In this document: positions 7,090-15,690 of the stretch, one piece after another
Numbering within the stretch: position 1 is the stretch's first letter
Layout: the number at the start of each line of letters is the position of its first letter
Source: an uncultured Flavobacteriales bacterium
GTDB taxonomy: Bacteria > Bacteroidota > Bacteroidia > Flavobacteriales > Crocinitomicaceae
DNA length: 27,156 bases
Direction of reading: 5' to 3'
Assembly: GCA_946478775.1 (NCBI GenBank)
Contig: CAMLDR010000037.1
Span: forward strand, 1-27,156
Notes under the pieces: generated by a model
What the model was told of the DNA's origin: nothing
Database searches by the model: none
Seen by the model: only the letters and a program-made list of their open reading frames with translations
Made by a program: the position numbers and the translations under genes

Positions 7090-8010
7090 CTATTTTTTAA
7101 CAAAACGGACTAGCCCTGTTTTACCGGATTCATCTGAAAGCTGCAGAAAATACACACCGGAATCCAGGGAAGAAACATCCAATTGATTTTCTTTCAAGTC
7201 TACCTCCCGGCTCACATTCTTCCCGTCTGAACTCAAAATCTTAAAATCTTGAATAACGCTTATTCCACCAACGGTAATTTCATCCCGGGCCGGATTAGGG
7301 AAAACAGTCAATATTAATTGGTCTTCTTCTGCAATCCCTAAAAAGAACGATGGAAACTGACCGCACTCCACTCCATTGTGAACGACATAAAACAATTCCA
7401 CCAGCAAACTCTGCACTGTAGGATCTCCGGGACATTCTTTTCCTCCATAAGGACCGCCCGCATGTGAATAGGCGTAATAATCAGAAATGTAAGGCTCAAT
7501 ACTGATGCAGGAATCCGGATTATCAATGTGCATCCCAAAATGATTCGCCTGTCCGGAATTATTGAAACACCAGGGAGAAGGAATGAGTGTGTCCAGTGAA
7601 TGATAACATTCATTGGTGTCGCTATCCCACAAATGTGTAACACTATTTCCAAAAACATCGTCCCAAATTTCAGGTGAAAACGAGGTGTTTAAATCGCTGT
7701 GCATAAACGTAAAAGTGTCTATCGAATAACTTGAAGGTGTGCTTCCTCCACTTCCGTTAGGCAAGGCGGGAATATAAGATTGTCTTTGAGCCGAATAAGT
7801 AACCGAATCAGTTGTAACAGAAAGCTGTTTGGTCAGAATATGGATCATTTGATAACGCACGGTGAGCATTCCTCCGCTTTGATCACTGGCTTTATTCTCC
7901 AAACCGAAATAATCACCAATAGTAAAGTCGTAAACCTCACTGCGCATGAGCTGCGAAAACCCTGATTGAGAAATTAAGAATAGAATGGAACTTAACAATA
8001 GATTTTTCAT
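7090..8010 (-). CDS. Secreted protein with T9SS C-terminal sorting domain
   Basis: This 306-residue protein has a signal peptide (MKNLLLSSILFLISQSGFSQ), an unrecognised central domain, and a C-terminal type A sorting tail that starts LTVFPNPARDEITVGG and ends SGVYFLQLSDESGKTGLVRFVKK. The central part is rich in aromatic residues, Ser and Asp, and has scattered cysteines (NECYHS, PWCFNN, DSCISI, KECPGD, VECGQF), a common profile of exported disulfide-bonded proteins. It is not an obvious paralog of the tandem pair at 3760-5654: only the tail is alike. It is transcribed divergently from the GH3 gene across a 146-nt region. No enzymatic motif was recognised, so a surface or secreted location is the only inference. 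Confidence 0.82.
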   Translation of the reverse strand: MKNLLLSSILFLISQSGFSQLMRSEVYDFTIGDYFGLENKASDQSGGMLTVRYQMIHILTKQLSVTTDSVTYSAQRQSYIPALPNGSGGSTPSSYSIDTFTFMHSDLNTSFSPEIWDDVFGNSVTHLWDSDTNECYHSLDTLIPSPWCFNNSGQANHFGMHIDNPDSCISIEPYISDYYAYSHAGGPYGGKECPGDPTVQSLLVELFYVVHNGVECGQFPSFFLGIAEEDQLILTVFPNPARDEITVGGISVIQDFKILSSDGKNVSREVDLKENQLDVSSLDSGVYFLQLSDESGKTGLVRFVKK

Positions 8011-8144
8011 GGCATTGGTTTGATTGGTCGAATATATGGTTTTCTATGAAAAGATGAAAATAAATCTGACATTCCACAGGAAAAATCCTGCCCGGTAATC
8101 CAATGGTATAAATGTAGGCTTCATACGAAATCAATCAAATAATT

Positions 8145-8152
8145 TAATTTTG
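8145..8152 (+). promoter_or_regulatory. Candidate -7 element immediately before the GH3 gene
   Basis: TAATTTTG matches TAnnTTTG and ends only 4 nt before the ATG at 8157. If it is used, transcription would start at or next to the start codon. No clear TTG lies 17-23 nt upstream. Confidence 0.42.
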
Positions 8153-8156
8153 TTAG

Positions 8157-10793
8157 ATGAAGCAACTCCTGGTTTTCCTTTTTCTCTGTCGCGTTCCGTT
8201 GGTATTCGGACAACTTTACAAAGATTCTGCACAAACAACGGAAACTCGTGTCAGGGATCTGATCGGCAGGATGACCCAGGAAGAAAAATTCTGGCAGGTA
8301 TTCATGATCCCTTCGGATGGTGACACCACTAACGGAAAACTCAAACACGGGATTTTCGGATTGCAGCTGAGTGCAAGTGCGCAGGGAGATGCCGGCGGAC
8401 AATTGCTTTCGTACAACACCACAGACAACGCGTTGACCCTGGTCAAAAAAGTCAATAGTACACAGCGCTACTTCATGGAGAAAACCCGCCTTGGAATTCC
8501 GATGATCCCTTTTGATGAGGCATTGCATGGATTAGTTCGAAGTGATGCAACCAGTCTTCCCCAGTCAATCGCCATGGCAGCAACCTGGAATCCGGCTTTG
8601 ATTCAGCTGGCAGTAGGACACGTAGCCGAAGAATGCAAAGCGCGCGGGATCCGGCAGATCCTTTCACCGGTTATCAATTTGGCAACGGACGTTCGCTGGG
8701 GACGAACAGAAGAAACTTATGGTGAAGATCCGTTCTTAACAACCAGTATGGGACTAGCATTTGTCCGTGCATTCGAATCCCGCGGAATCATTACTACTCC
8801 GAAACATTTTATTGCCAATGTGGGCGACGGAGGCCGCGACAGCTATCCGATCCTTTTAAGTGAACGGGCACTGGAAGAAACCCATTTTATTCCATTCAGG
8901 AAAACCATCCAATCAGGAAATGCCCGTTCCATTATGACTGCTTACAATTCACTCAACGGAACTGCCTGCTCTTCCAATAAGTGGCTGCTTACTGACAAAT
9001 TGAAAGACGAATGGAAATTCGCCGGCTTCGTTATTTCGGATGCCAATGCAGTTGGCGGTGAGCTGGTATTGCACAAAACCGCCAAAGATTATGCAGAAAG
9101 CGGGGCGCATGCAATCAATGCAGGAATGGATGTCATTTTCCAGACAGATATCGCCCATGCCGGCTTATTTTACCCGGCTTTTGCAAACGGGCTGGTAGAC
9201 AGCAACCGCTTGAATGATGCTGTGGCACGGGTACTTCGTGCGAAATTCGAACTTGGATTATTTGAACATCCGTATGTTTCGGAAGAAATGAACGAAAAAA
9301 CACTTCAATCCAACGGACAGTTATTGAGCAGGATGGTGGCGGAGGAATCCATTGTTTTATTGAAAAATGAAAAACAGACGCTTCCCCTTTCACCCGACAC
9401 AAAAACCATTGCCGTTTTCGGAGCGGATGCAGTGGAAGCACGATTGGGTGGCTACAGCGGACCGGGATATCAAAAAATAAGTATCCTGGACGGAATCAAA
9501 GAATATGTCGGCAAAAACACCAACATCCTCTACTCCGAAGGCGCTAACCGCAACTCCGATTCTTACGAAGTGGTTGCAGCGAAGTATTTGGAATCGCATG
9601 GAACTCCCGGTTTAAGCGCAGCCTATTTCAACAATCCGGAACTAGGCGGAGAACCGGTTTTTAAAAGACGAAACGAAACCATCGATTTTCACTGGACCTT
9701 GTATCCTCCCCACGAAAAACTGCAGGCAGATCATTACAGCGCGTGTTGGACAGGAGAATTAACGGCTCCGGAAAGCGGAGAATTCCGAATTGGGTTGGAA
9801 GGCAATGACGGATTCCGGTTATATCTGGATAACAAAATCCTCATTGACCGATGGAACAAGCAGTCGTACCACACCGACCTGGTGAATTATTCCTTCAAAA
9901 AAGGAAAGAAGTATAGCATTCGCATTGAATTCTACGAAACGCAAGGGGAAGGAAAAATCCGACTGATCTGGGATGCAACGATCAAAACAGATTGGCAAAA
10001 AGAGATCACTAAGAGCGTTAAGCTTGCCAAAAAAGCAGATGTGGCAATTGTAGCAGCAGGAATCACTGAAGGGGAATTTCTAGACAGAGCTTCCCTGAAA
10101 CTTCCGGGACACCAAGAAGAGCTGATTCAGGCATTGAATAAAACCGGAATACCTGTTATTGTATTGATTGTTGGGGGAAGCGCTGTGACGATGGAAAACT
10201 GGATCAACGAAACAGAAAGCATTGCAATGCTTTGGTATCCCGGTCAGGAAGGCGGACGCGCTGTTTCGGACGTGTTGTTCGGAGAAGTGAACCCCAGCGG
10301 GAAATTACCTATCACTTTTCCGGTGAATGAAGCACAGCTGCCTTTGGTCTACAATCACCAGCCAACAGGCCGCGGAAATGATTACAACAATTTAAGTGGC
10401 CAGCCGCTTTTCCCCTTCGGATTCGGATTGAGTTATACGCAATTTGCCTATTCCGATATTCGCCTGGAGCGTTCAACGATTTCCAAAACGGAAAACACAA
10501 CCGTGCGTTTCAAGCTTAAAAATACCGGAACAAGAGCAGGAACCGAAGTTGTTCAGTTGTATGTCAAAGATGTGTTAAGCACTCTTGTTCGCCCGGTACA
10601 GGAATTAAAAGGTTTTCAGCGCATTCAGCTGCAAGCGGGGGAAGAAAAAGAAGTCAGCTTCGAAATCACACCTGAGCTCCTGGAACAATTAGATCTTAAT
10701 TTAAAGCCAATCGTCGAACCGGGAGAATTCCGGATTATGATCGGTTCTTCTTCGAGAGATCTTCCGTTGAAAGTCACACTAACTATTGAGTAG
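8157..10793 (+). CDS. Glycoside hydrolase family 3 enzyme with PA14 insert (beta-glucosidase/xylosidase type)
   Basis: This 878-residue exported enzyme removes non-reducing-end beta-linked sugars. In order: a signal peptide (about 1-18, ending LVFGQ), the GH3 N-terminal barrel with RWGRTEETYGEDP and TPKHFIAN, the nucleophile in GFVISDANAVGG (Asp295), and the GH3 C-terminal alpha/beta domain. That last domain is interrupted by a PA14 domain at about 481-615 (YFNNPELGG, EGNDGFRLYLD, IRIEFYETQGEGKIRLIWD). The domain then resumes with TEGEFLDRASLKLPG, whose Glu is the likely acid/base. A fibronectin-III-like domain (FPFGFGLSYTQF and onward) closes the protein. PA14 inserts in this position are known in GH3 and shape the active site or bind glycan. 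The exact substrate cannot be read from sequence. It converges with a GH29 fucosidase, which suggests action on a shared fucosylated glycan. Confidence 0.93.
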   Translation: MKQLLVFLFLCRVPLVFGQLYKDSAQTTETRVRDLIGRMTQEEKFWQVFMIPSDGDTTNGKLKHGIFGLQLSASAQGDAGGQLLSYNTTDNALTLVKKVNSTQRYFMEKTRLGIPMIPFDEALHGLVRSDATSLPQSIAMAATWNPALIQLAVGHVAEECKARGIRQILSPVINLATDVRWGRTEETYGEDPFLTTSMGLAFVRAFESRGIITTPKHFIANVGDGGRDSYPILLSERALEETHFIPFRKTIQSGNARSIMTAYNSLNGTACSSNKWLLTDKLKDEWKFAGFVISDANAVGGELVLHKTAKDYAESGAHAINAGMDVIFQTDIAHAGLFYPAFANGLVDSNRLNDAVARVLRAKFELGLFEHPYVSEEMNEKTLQSNGQLLSRMVAEESIVLLKNEKQTLPLSPDTKTIAVFGADAVEARLGGYSGPGYQKISILDGIKEYVGKNTNILYSEGANRNSDSYEVVAAKYLESHGTPGLSAAYFNNPELGGEPVFKRRNETIDFHWTLYPPHEKLQADHYSACWTGELTAPESGEFRIGLEGNDGFRLYLDNKILIDRWNKQSYHTDLVNYSFKKGKKYSIRIEFYETQGEGKIRLIWDATIKTDWQKEITKSVKLAKKADVAIVAAGITEGEFLDRASLKLPGHQEELIQALNKTGIPVIVLIVGGSAVTMENWINETESIAMLWYPGQEGGRAVSDVLFGEVNPSGKLPITFPVNEAQLPLVYNHQPTGRGNDYNNLSGQPLFPFGFGLSYTQFAYSDIRLERSTISKTENTTVRFKLKNTGTRAGTEVVQLYVKDVLSTLVRPVQELKGFQRIQLQAGEEKEVSFEITPELLEQLDLNLKPIVEPGEFRIMIGSSSRDLPLKVTLTIE

Positions 10794-12213
10794 CCAACTC
10801 AAATTTAAAGACTAAAACCGGGTTGTTCTTCTGGGATTGAAGCAGTTTTTCAGGCAAGACCAATTTCACTTCCTGGTCCACGATGCTATACGAAACGGAT
10901 TCTCCGGTAGGAAGAAAAATAAGCTTCGATCCTTTCTTCGGCAGATTGATCACCCATTCTACTTTCGTAAGTCCCGGATCGGAAGGAATCAGTAAATACA
11001 CTGTTTTCTCATCTTTCGATTGAGTAAAAAACACCTGCTCATCCCGGTAATGAAACATACTGCGTGTTTCATAAACAGCAGATCCGTTTACATCCAGCCA
11101 CTTCCCGATTTCAAGCAGCCGTTCTTCCACATCTGCCGGAAAAGTTCCGTCCGGTTTTGGGCCAATACCCAAGAGCAGGTTTCCTCCCTTGGCAACCACT
11201 TCGACCAGCGTACGGATCACCCGATCAGCAGATTTCAGATTGTTGTTTGGAACGCATCCCCAGTCATTTCCGAGCGGCATACAGGTTTCCCATGGGTTCT
11301 CAATGCGTTTTTCAGGAATCGTATGTTCGGGAGTTTGATAATTTTCAAATGGTCCCTGGACTGTTCTGTCAACAACGATCATTCCGGGTTGGTTCGCCCG
11401 GGCCATCCCGGCAATTCTAGCAATATCCAATTCCTGGCTCCATTGTGGAATTGGAGCTCCCCACATCAAAACTTCCTCGTCAATCGTATTCTCCGGTCTT
11501 ACCCACCCGCCATCGAGCCACAAAATATCTACGCCTCCATAACCGGTGGCAATTTCCCGGATCTGTTTAAACGTATAATCCTGGAATTGCTGCCAGCGCC
11601 ATGGATGTTTCCGCGTATCGTAATTGTTGTTCCGGTTCGGGGTTGCGTACAAAGGCCACCAGTAATTTTCGTTATGCCAGTCTGGTTTGGAGAAATACGC
11701 CCCGATCATGAACCCCTGATCGCGGTATGCGGAGAAAACGTATTTCAGTACATCCGCCTTCGGATTGGAAGCAAAGGGACCAGCGGAAATCTTGAAATCT
11801 GTTTCTTTGGTATCGAACATACAAAAGCCATCGTGATGCTTGGTCGTAAAAACCAAATAGCGCATTCCCGCCTTTTTGGAAACTTCCGCCCATCTTTCCG
11901 GATTAAACCGCACCGGGTTCAGGGAATCCTTCAATCCGAAGTACCACTTTTTGTAGTCATCATACGAAGACATACTGTCTCTTGTAATCCAGTCTTCCGA
12001 GCAAATGGACCAGGATTCGATTATTCCAGGAACGGCATACAACCCCCAGTGAATGATAATCCCGAATTTCTGGTCCTGCCATTTCTCCAACTTTTGAAGA
12101 ACCAATGGATCAGTTGGTTTTTGATAATCGTTCGAAACGGGGTGAACACCCAGGTCCTGTCCAAATGAAACGGAAGAAAGAACCAAAAAAATAAAGAGAA
12201 GAAGTCGAATCAT
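10783..12213 (-). CDS. Alpha-L-fucosidase, glycoside hydrolase family 29
   Basis: This 476-residue exported retaining fucosidase has a signal peptide (1-19, ending VSFGQ). The GH29 barrel motifs follow: KFGIIIHWGLYAVPG, YLVFTTKHHDGFCMFDT, IGAYFSKPDWH and GVDILWLDGGW, where Asp234 is the expected nucleophile. Further on are ENYQTPEH, whose Glu is a plausible acid/base, then WETCMPLGNDWGC and the family's conserved NLLLGIGPKPDG. A C-terminal beta-sandwich follows at about 385-476. The length is normal for the family. Its 3' end overlaps that of the GH3 gene by 11 nt in convergent orientation. A TATATTTA motif 18 nt upstream of the ATG resembles a -7 element with one mismatch. Linkage specificity is not predictable from sequence. 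Confidence 0.93.
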   Translation of the reverse strand: MIRLLLFIFLVLSSVSFGQDLGVHPVSNDYQKPTDPLVLQKLEKWQDQKFGIIIHWGLYAVPGIIESWSICSEDWITRDSMSSYDDYKKWYFGLKDSLNPVRFNPERWAEVSKKAGMRYLVFTTKHHDGFCMFDTKETDFKISAGPFASNPKADVLKYVFSAYRDQGFMIGAYFSKPDWHNENYWWPLYATPNRNNNYDTRKHPWRWQQFQDYTFKQIREIATGYGGVDILWLDGGWVRPENTIDEEVLMWGAPIPQWSQELDIARIAGMARANQPGMIVVDRTVQGPFENYQTPEHTIPEKRIENPWETCMPLGNDWGCVPNNNLKSADRVIRTLVEVVAKGGNLLLGIGPKPDGTFPADVEERLLEIGKWLDVNGSAVYETRSMFHYRDEQVFFTQSKDEKTVYLLIPSDPGLTKVEWVINLPKKGSKLIFLPTGESVSYSIVDQEVKLVLPEKLLQSQKNNPVLVFKFELATQ

Positions 12214-12272
12214 ACTAAGTTATTGCAGATTAAATATAGTTTACTCGTTCCAATTAAAGTCATTTGATATCA

Positions 12273-13244
12273 TTACAATAAATCCCAATCGAAGCCTTTC
12301 GCGAAATCGATCATTAATCCGCGCTTAGTATACGTTTTGATCAAGCGTTCTCTTTTCGTATTGTCATTCTTCAAAATGGCCATCTTGTAAGGTTTCACCA
12401 AAGCATTGAGTGGCGATGCCGGATATTTCTTACTCAAATATGCATATGCACTGGCAAAATACTCATCCAATCCTCCCATTTCCATTTCTCCGTTCTCGTC
12501 AATAGAATATCCGATTACGGGAGTGTTGTCCATTCCGATAAGGAAGTAAGTAAACAAAACAATTTGGTTTGCTTTTGCTTTTTCAGACAGCATGAAATCA
12601 GAATGTTTCCGATTGAACTCATCCCACCAAACCAATCGATCGACATAGTCTTCTGCGGAAATAGTGATTCCGGCATCATTGGTAAACGGTTCATCTCTTT
12701 CTTTTCGGACTCCTTCCAAAAACTTCTTCATCAGCGGTGATACCCTCTTATAAAACCTTGTTTCCAGAAAAAATCTATTTTGCGCAATCTGTGTCATTCC
12801 TTCGGGACATTCAATCCGGAATCCATTTTTCTCTATGTTCTTTCTGAATGGAATAAATCTTTTATCAAAGGGTTCTTCCTTTATTCCTAAACTATCGTAT
12901 GTAATGCAAGGGAAATCAAACAGGGACTCATCACTTTCAAGCCTTCCGTTAAAATGATCCTCCACATTTCCATACAATTTATCAAACACCACAAAAGCAC
13001 TGTCGCACACTATCTGGTCTGATCCTGAAAACAATTCGGCATATTTTTCAGCTGCTGCGGTGATTGAGTTCTCATTTTTCGAGTCCAGGGATGCAATAAA
13101 GGCTTTATACTCTTTCAACAGATCTCTGGATTCAACCGGATTATCTGATTCGACCTTGATTTCTTTCTCAGTCGTCGGAGTTCCGCAGCCAAACAGAAAC
13201 AATCCGACACAAATCACAAGAGTGGTTTTCAACATAACGTTCAT
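12273..13244 (-). CDS. Lipoprotein of unknown function
   Basis: The protein is 323 residues from the ATG at 13242-13244, or 320 from the in-frame ATG at 13233-13235. A hydrophobic signal segment runs to a lipobox (FLFGC), after which the mature protein begins CGTPTTEKE. The rest is charged and soluble-looking, with no family I recognise. Visible stretches include DEPFTNDAGITISAEDYVDRLVWWDEFNRKHSDFM, VLFTYFLIGMDNTPVIGYSIDENGEMEMGG and a C-terminal ALVKPYKMAILKNDNTKRERLIKTYTKRGLMIDF. It stands alone between the divergent pcrA gene and the tandem-oriented fucosidase gene, 59 nt from the latter's start. A TAAATTTG element lies 7 nt before the first ATG. If that promoter is used, the second ATG would have a short leader, so the start is uncertain by three codons. 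Confidence 0.8.
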   Translation of the reverse strand: MNVMLKTTLVICVGLFLFGCGTPTTEKEIKVESDNPVESRDLLKEYKAFIASLDSKNENSITAAAEKYAELFSGSDQIVCDSAFVVFDKLYGNVEDHFNGRLESDESLFDFPCITYDSLGIKEEPFDKRFIPFRKNIEKNGFRIECPEGMTQIAQNRFFLETRFYKRVSPLMKKFLEGVRKERDEPFTNDAGITISAEDYVDRLVWWDEFNRKHSDFMLSEKAKANQIVLFTYFLIGMDNTPVIGYSIDENGEMEMGGLDEYFASAYAYLSKKYPASPLNALVKPYKMAILKNDNTKRERLIKTYTKRGLMIDFAKGFDWDLL

Positions 13245-13251
13245 TTGTTGC

Positions 13252-13259
13252 CAAATTTA
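13252..13259 (-). promoter_or_regulatory. Candidate -7 element of the lipoprotein gene
   Basis: The minus strand reads TAAATTTG, a TAnnTTTG match, ending 7 nt before the ATG at 13244. Transcription would begin at about the first ATG. No good -33 TTG is visible. Confidence 0.4.
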
Positions 13260-13312
13260 AACTTTTCAAGAAATTACACAGCCGTTATTCGTGTTTAAAA
13301 CCGTCAATGTTC

Positions 13313-13320
13313 TAACTTTG
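13313..13320 (+). promoter_or_regulatory. Candidate -7 element of the helicase gene
   Basis: TAACTTTG matches TAnnTTTG and ends 5 nt before the ATG at 13326. With a normal 5-8 nt distance to the start of transcription, the mRNA would be leaderless. The element and its spacing resemble those before the sensor kinase at 22347. Confidence 0.48.
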
Positions 13321-13325
13321 TAAAC

Positions 13326-15635
13326 ATGAATTATTTAGACGGATTAAACGAAAGTCAACGCATTGCAGTAGAGAACTTTGAAGGACCGACCATGGTAATT
13401 GCCGGAGCGGGATCCGGAAAAACAAGGGTACTTACCATGCGGATTGCTTTCATGATCGATCACGGTGTTGATCCGTTCAATATTCTGGCGCTGACTTTTA
13501 CCAACAAAGCAGCGAAGGAAATGACCGAACGGATTGGAACCATTATCGGATCCGGAGAAGCGAAGAATATCACGATGGGAACTTTCCACTCTGTTTTTGC
13601 GCGCATTCTCAGAATCAATGCCGACCGATTGGGTTATCCGCAAAACTTCACCATTTACGATACCCAGGACACCAAAAGCCTTTTGAAAGATATCATCAAG
13701 GAACTGAACCTGGACGATAAGATATATAAGCCAAGTATGGTTTACGGACGTATTTCCGCTGCAAAGAACAATTTGCTTTCAGCAGATGATTACGCAATGA
13801 ATTCGGAGATCATGGACGAAGACAAACAAAGTCAGCGGCCTGAACTTGCCCGGATCTATAAAGCATATGCTGTAAGATGTTTCAAAGCCGGAGCAATGGA
13901 TTTTGATGACCTTTTGTATCAGACCAATGTGCTTCTGCGTGATTTCCCAGACGTTCTTTCCTACTATCAGCACAAATTCAAGTACATCCTCGTGGATGAG
14001 TACCAGGATACCAACTACGCACAGTATTTGATCGTAAAAAAACTGGCTGCTGTTTATGAAAATATTTGCGTGGTTGGTGACGATGCACAGAGTATCTACT
14101 CATTCCGCGGAGCAAATATTCAAAACATTCTGAATTTCAGAAATGACTACCCGGATTACAGCTTATATAAGCTGGAACAAAATTACCGCAGTACGCAGAA
14201 CATTGTGGATGCTGCAAACAGTGTCATTTCCAGGAACAAGGAACAAATTCAGAAGAATGTTTGGACTAATAACGACAAGGGAAATCTCATTCGTGTGATC
14301 CGTGCGATGACGGATAACGAAGAAGGACGGATTATTGCCAACAAGATTTTTGATGTTAAGCACCAGGAAACGGGTGATTGGACGGATTTTGCTATTCTTT
14401 ACCGGACAAACCGTCAATCGCGGGCCTTTGAGGAAGCCTTGCGGAAAATGAATATCCCTTACAAAATCTATGGAGGTCTTTCATTCTATCAACGCAAAGA
14501 GATCAAGGATCTTTTGGCTTATTTCCGCCTGACAGCCAATCAGAAGGATGAAGAAGCATTGAAACGCGTTATCAATTATCCCAAACGCGGAATCGGGAAA
14601 ACATCCTGGGAAAACATTATCATTGCTGCAAACCATCACGATGTAGCAATTTGGGATGTCATTTCTGAATTTGGCAAATACCCGGTTTCCATTCCAAGTG
14701 CTACCAAGCAAAAGATCTCGGAATTTGTGATTATGGTCCAAAGCTTCACTGCCCAGTTGAATTCTCAGAATGCTTATCAATTGGCACAAACGATTGCAAA
14801 GAGTTCCGGAATCCTAAAGGAATTGTATTCTGAAAAGGACAAGGGACCGGAAGAAGTAGAGCGTTACCAGAATATTGAAGAGTTATTGGCGGCCATTAAA
14901 GAATTTACAGTTCAGAGAGGCGAAGAAGATCAGGCAACACTGGCCGACTTTATGATTGATGTTGCATTACTTACCGATGCCGATAATGAAAAAGAAGAAG
15001 ACAAAAACAAGATCAGTTTAATGACCATTCACTCCAGCAAAGGATTGGAATTTAAACACGTTTATTTGGTTGGTCTGGAAGAGAATTTATTTCCATCTCA
15101 GCTTTCTATTAACTCACGCACGGAACTGGAAGAAGAAAGGCGCTTGTTTTATGTAGCCGTAACAAGAGCGGAAAAGAATTGCACCATTTCCTATGCTGCC
15201 TCCCGTTTCCAATGGGGAAATTTGATTTCATCCGAACCGAGCCGGTTTATCTCGGAGATTGATCCGGATTATTTGAGTTTCGAAACAGCATACGGAGCTC
15301 CGCAAGGTGGAGGACGCTCTTTAAATAGCGGAAGAAGTGGATTTGACAAACCATTCACCGGCGGATTGAACAGAATGCCCGGTTCAACAAGTGGTCAAAC
15401 TTCTCCCAGAGGTTTGAAAAGTTTGTCGGAATTGAATTCGAAATCCGGTTCCGGAGATTCCAACATTGATATCAAAGTTGGTTACAACGTAGAACACGAA
15501 CGATTCGGGAAGGGGAAAGTGACCAAGCTGGAAGGAAGTGGAGTTGATCGAAAAGCGACGATCTTTTTTCCTCATGCAGGAGCGAAAACACTTCTATTGA
15601 AATTTGCAAAACTAACGATCCTGGATATCGAATAA
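13326..15635 (+). CDS. pcrA: ATP-dependent 3'-5' DNA helicase, UvrD/PcrA type
   Basis: This 769-residue superfamily 1A helicase acts in nucleotide excision repair, replication restart and removal of RecA filaments. All motifs are present in order: LNESQRIAV (Q motif), AGAGSGKT (Walker A, residues 26-33), LTFTNKAAKEM (Ia), LVDEYQDTN (II, Asp224-Glu225), VVGDDAQSIYSFRGA (III), LEQNYRS (IV), MTIHSSKGLEFKHVYLVG (V) and EERRLFYVAVTRAE (VI). The C-terminus is a flexible Gly/Ser-rich linker followed by a Tudor-like domain (VGYNVEHERFGKGKVTKLEG...), which in PcrA-type proteins contacts RNA polymerase. The length is typical. It is transcribed alone, divergently from the lipoprotein gene, and ends at a strong hairpin terminator. 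UvrD or PcrA are equally valid names. Confidence 0.96.
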   Translation: MNYLDGLNESQRIAVENFEGPTMVIAGAGSGKTRVLTMRIAFMIDHGVDPFNILALTFTNKAAKEMTERIGTIIGSGEAKNITMGTFHSVFARILRINADRLGYPQNFTIYDTQDTKSLLKDIIKELNLDDKIYKPSMVYGRISAAKNNLLSADDYAMNSEIMDEDKQSQRPELARIYKAYAVRCFKAGAMDFDDLLYQTNVLLRDFPDVLSYYQHKFKYILVDEYQDTNYAQYLIVKKLAAVYENICVVGDDAQSIYSFRGANIQNILNFRNDYPDYSLYKLEQNYRSTQNIVDAANSVISRNKEQIQKNVWTNNDKGNLIRVIRAMTDNEEGRIIANKIFDVKHQETGDWTDFAILYRTNRQSRAFEEALRKMNIPYKIYGGLSFYQRKEIKDLLAYFRLTANQKDEEALKRVINYPKRGIGKTSWENIIIAANHHDVAIWDVISEFGKYPVSIPSATKQKISEFVIMVQSFTAQLNSQNAYQLAQTIAKSSGILKELYSEKDKGPEEVERYQNIEELLAAIKEFTVQRGEEDQATLADFMIDVALLTDADNEKEEDKNKISLMTIHSSKGLEFKHVYLVGLEENLFPSQLSINSRTELEEERRLFYVAVTRAEKNCTISYAASRFQWGNLISSEPSRFISEIDPDYLSFETAYGAPQGGGRSLNSGRSGFDKPFTGGLNRMPGSTSGQTSPRGLKSLSELNSKSGSGDSNIDIKVGYNVEHERFGKGKVTKLEGSGVDRKATIFFPHAGAKTLLLKFAKLTILDIE

Positions 15636-15666
15636 AAAAAGGCATTTGTCGTAACAAATGCCTTTT
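15634..15666. terminator. Bidirectional intrinsic terminator between pcrA and the GLPGLI gene
   Basis: GGCATTTGT (15641-15649) pairs perfectly with ACAAATGCC (15654-15662) around a CGTA loop. Seven A precede it and four T follow, so it has a T-tract on each strand. It serves pcrA on the plus strand and the convergent gene ending at 15691 on the minus strand. Confidence 0.85.
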
Positions 15667-15690
15667 CATTCCCTTCTTTTTAGAATTAAA

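Noticed and set aside
8070..8096. Small CAGGA/TCCTG hairpin in the divergent region before the GH3 gene
   Set aside because: A 5-bp stem with an A-rich loop is expected by chance at this frequency and has no T-tract.
8121..8528. A 135-codon minus-strand frame over the start of the GH3 gene
   Set aside because: It is antisense to the GH3 signal peptide and N-terminal domain, with no domain of its own.
11020..12168. A 382-codon open frame on the plus strand opposite the fucosidase gene
   Set aside because: It is fully antisense to a gene with clear GH29 motifs, its translation has no recognisable domain or signal peptide, and its composition is typical of a shadow frame.
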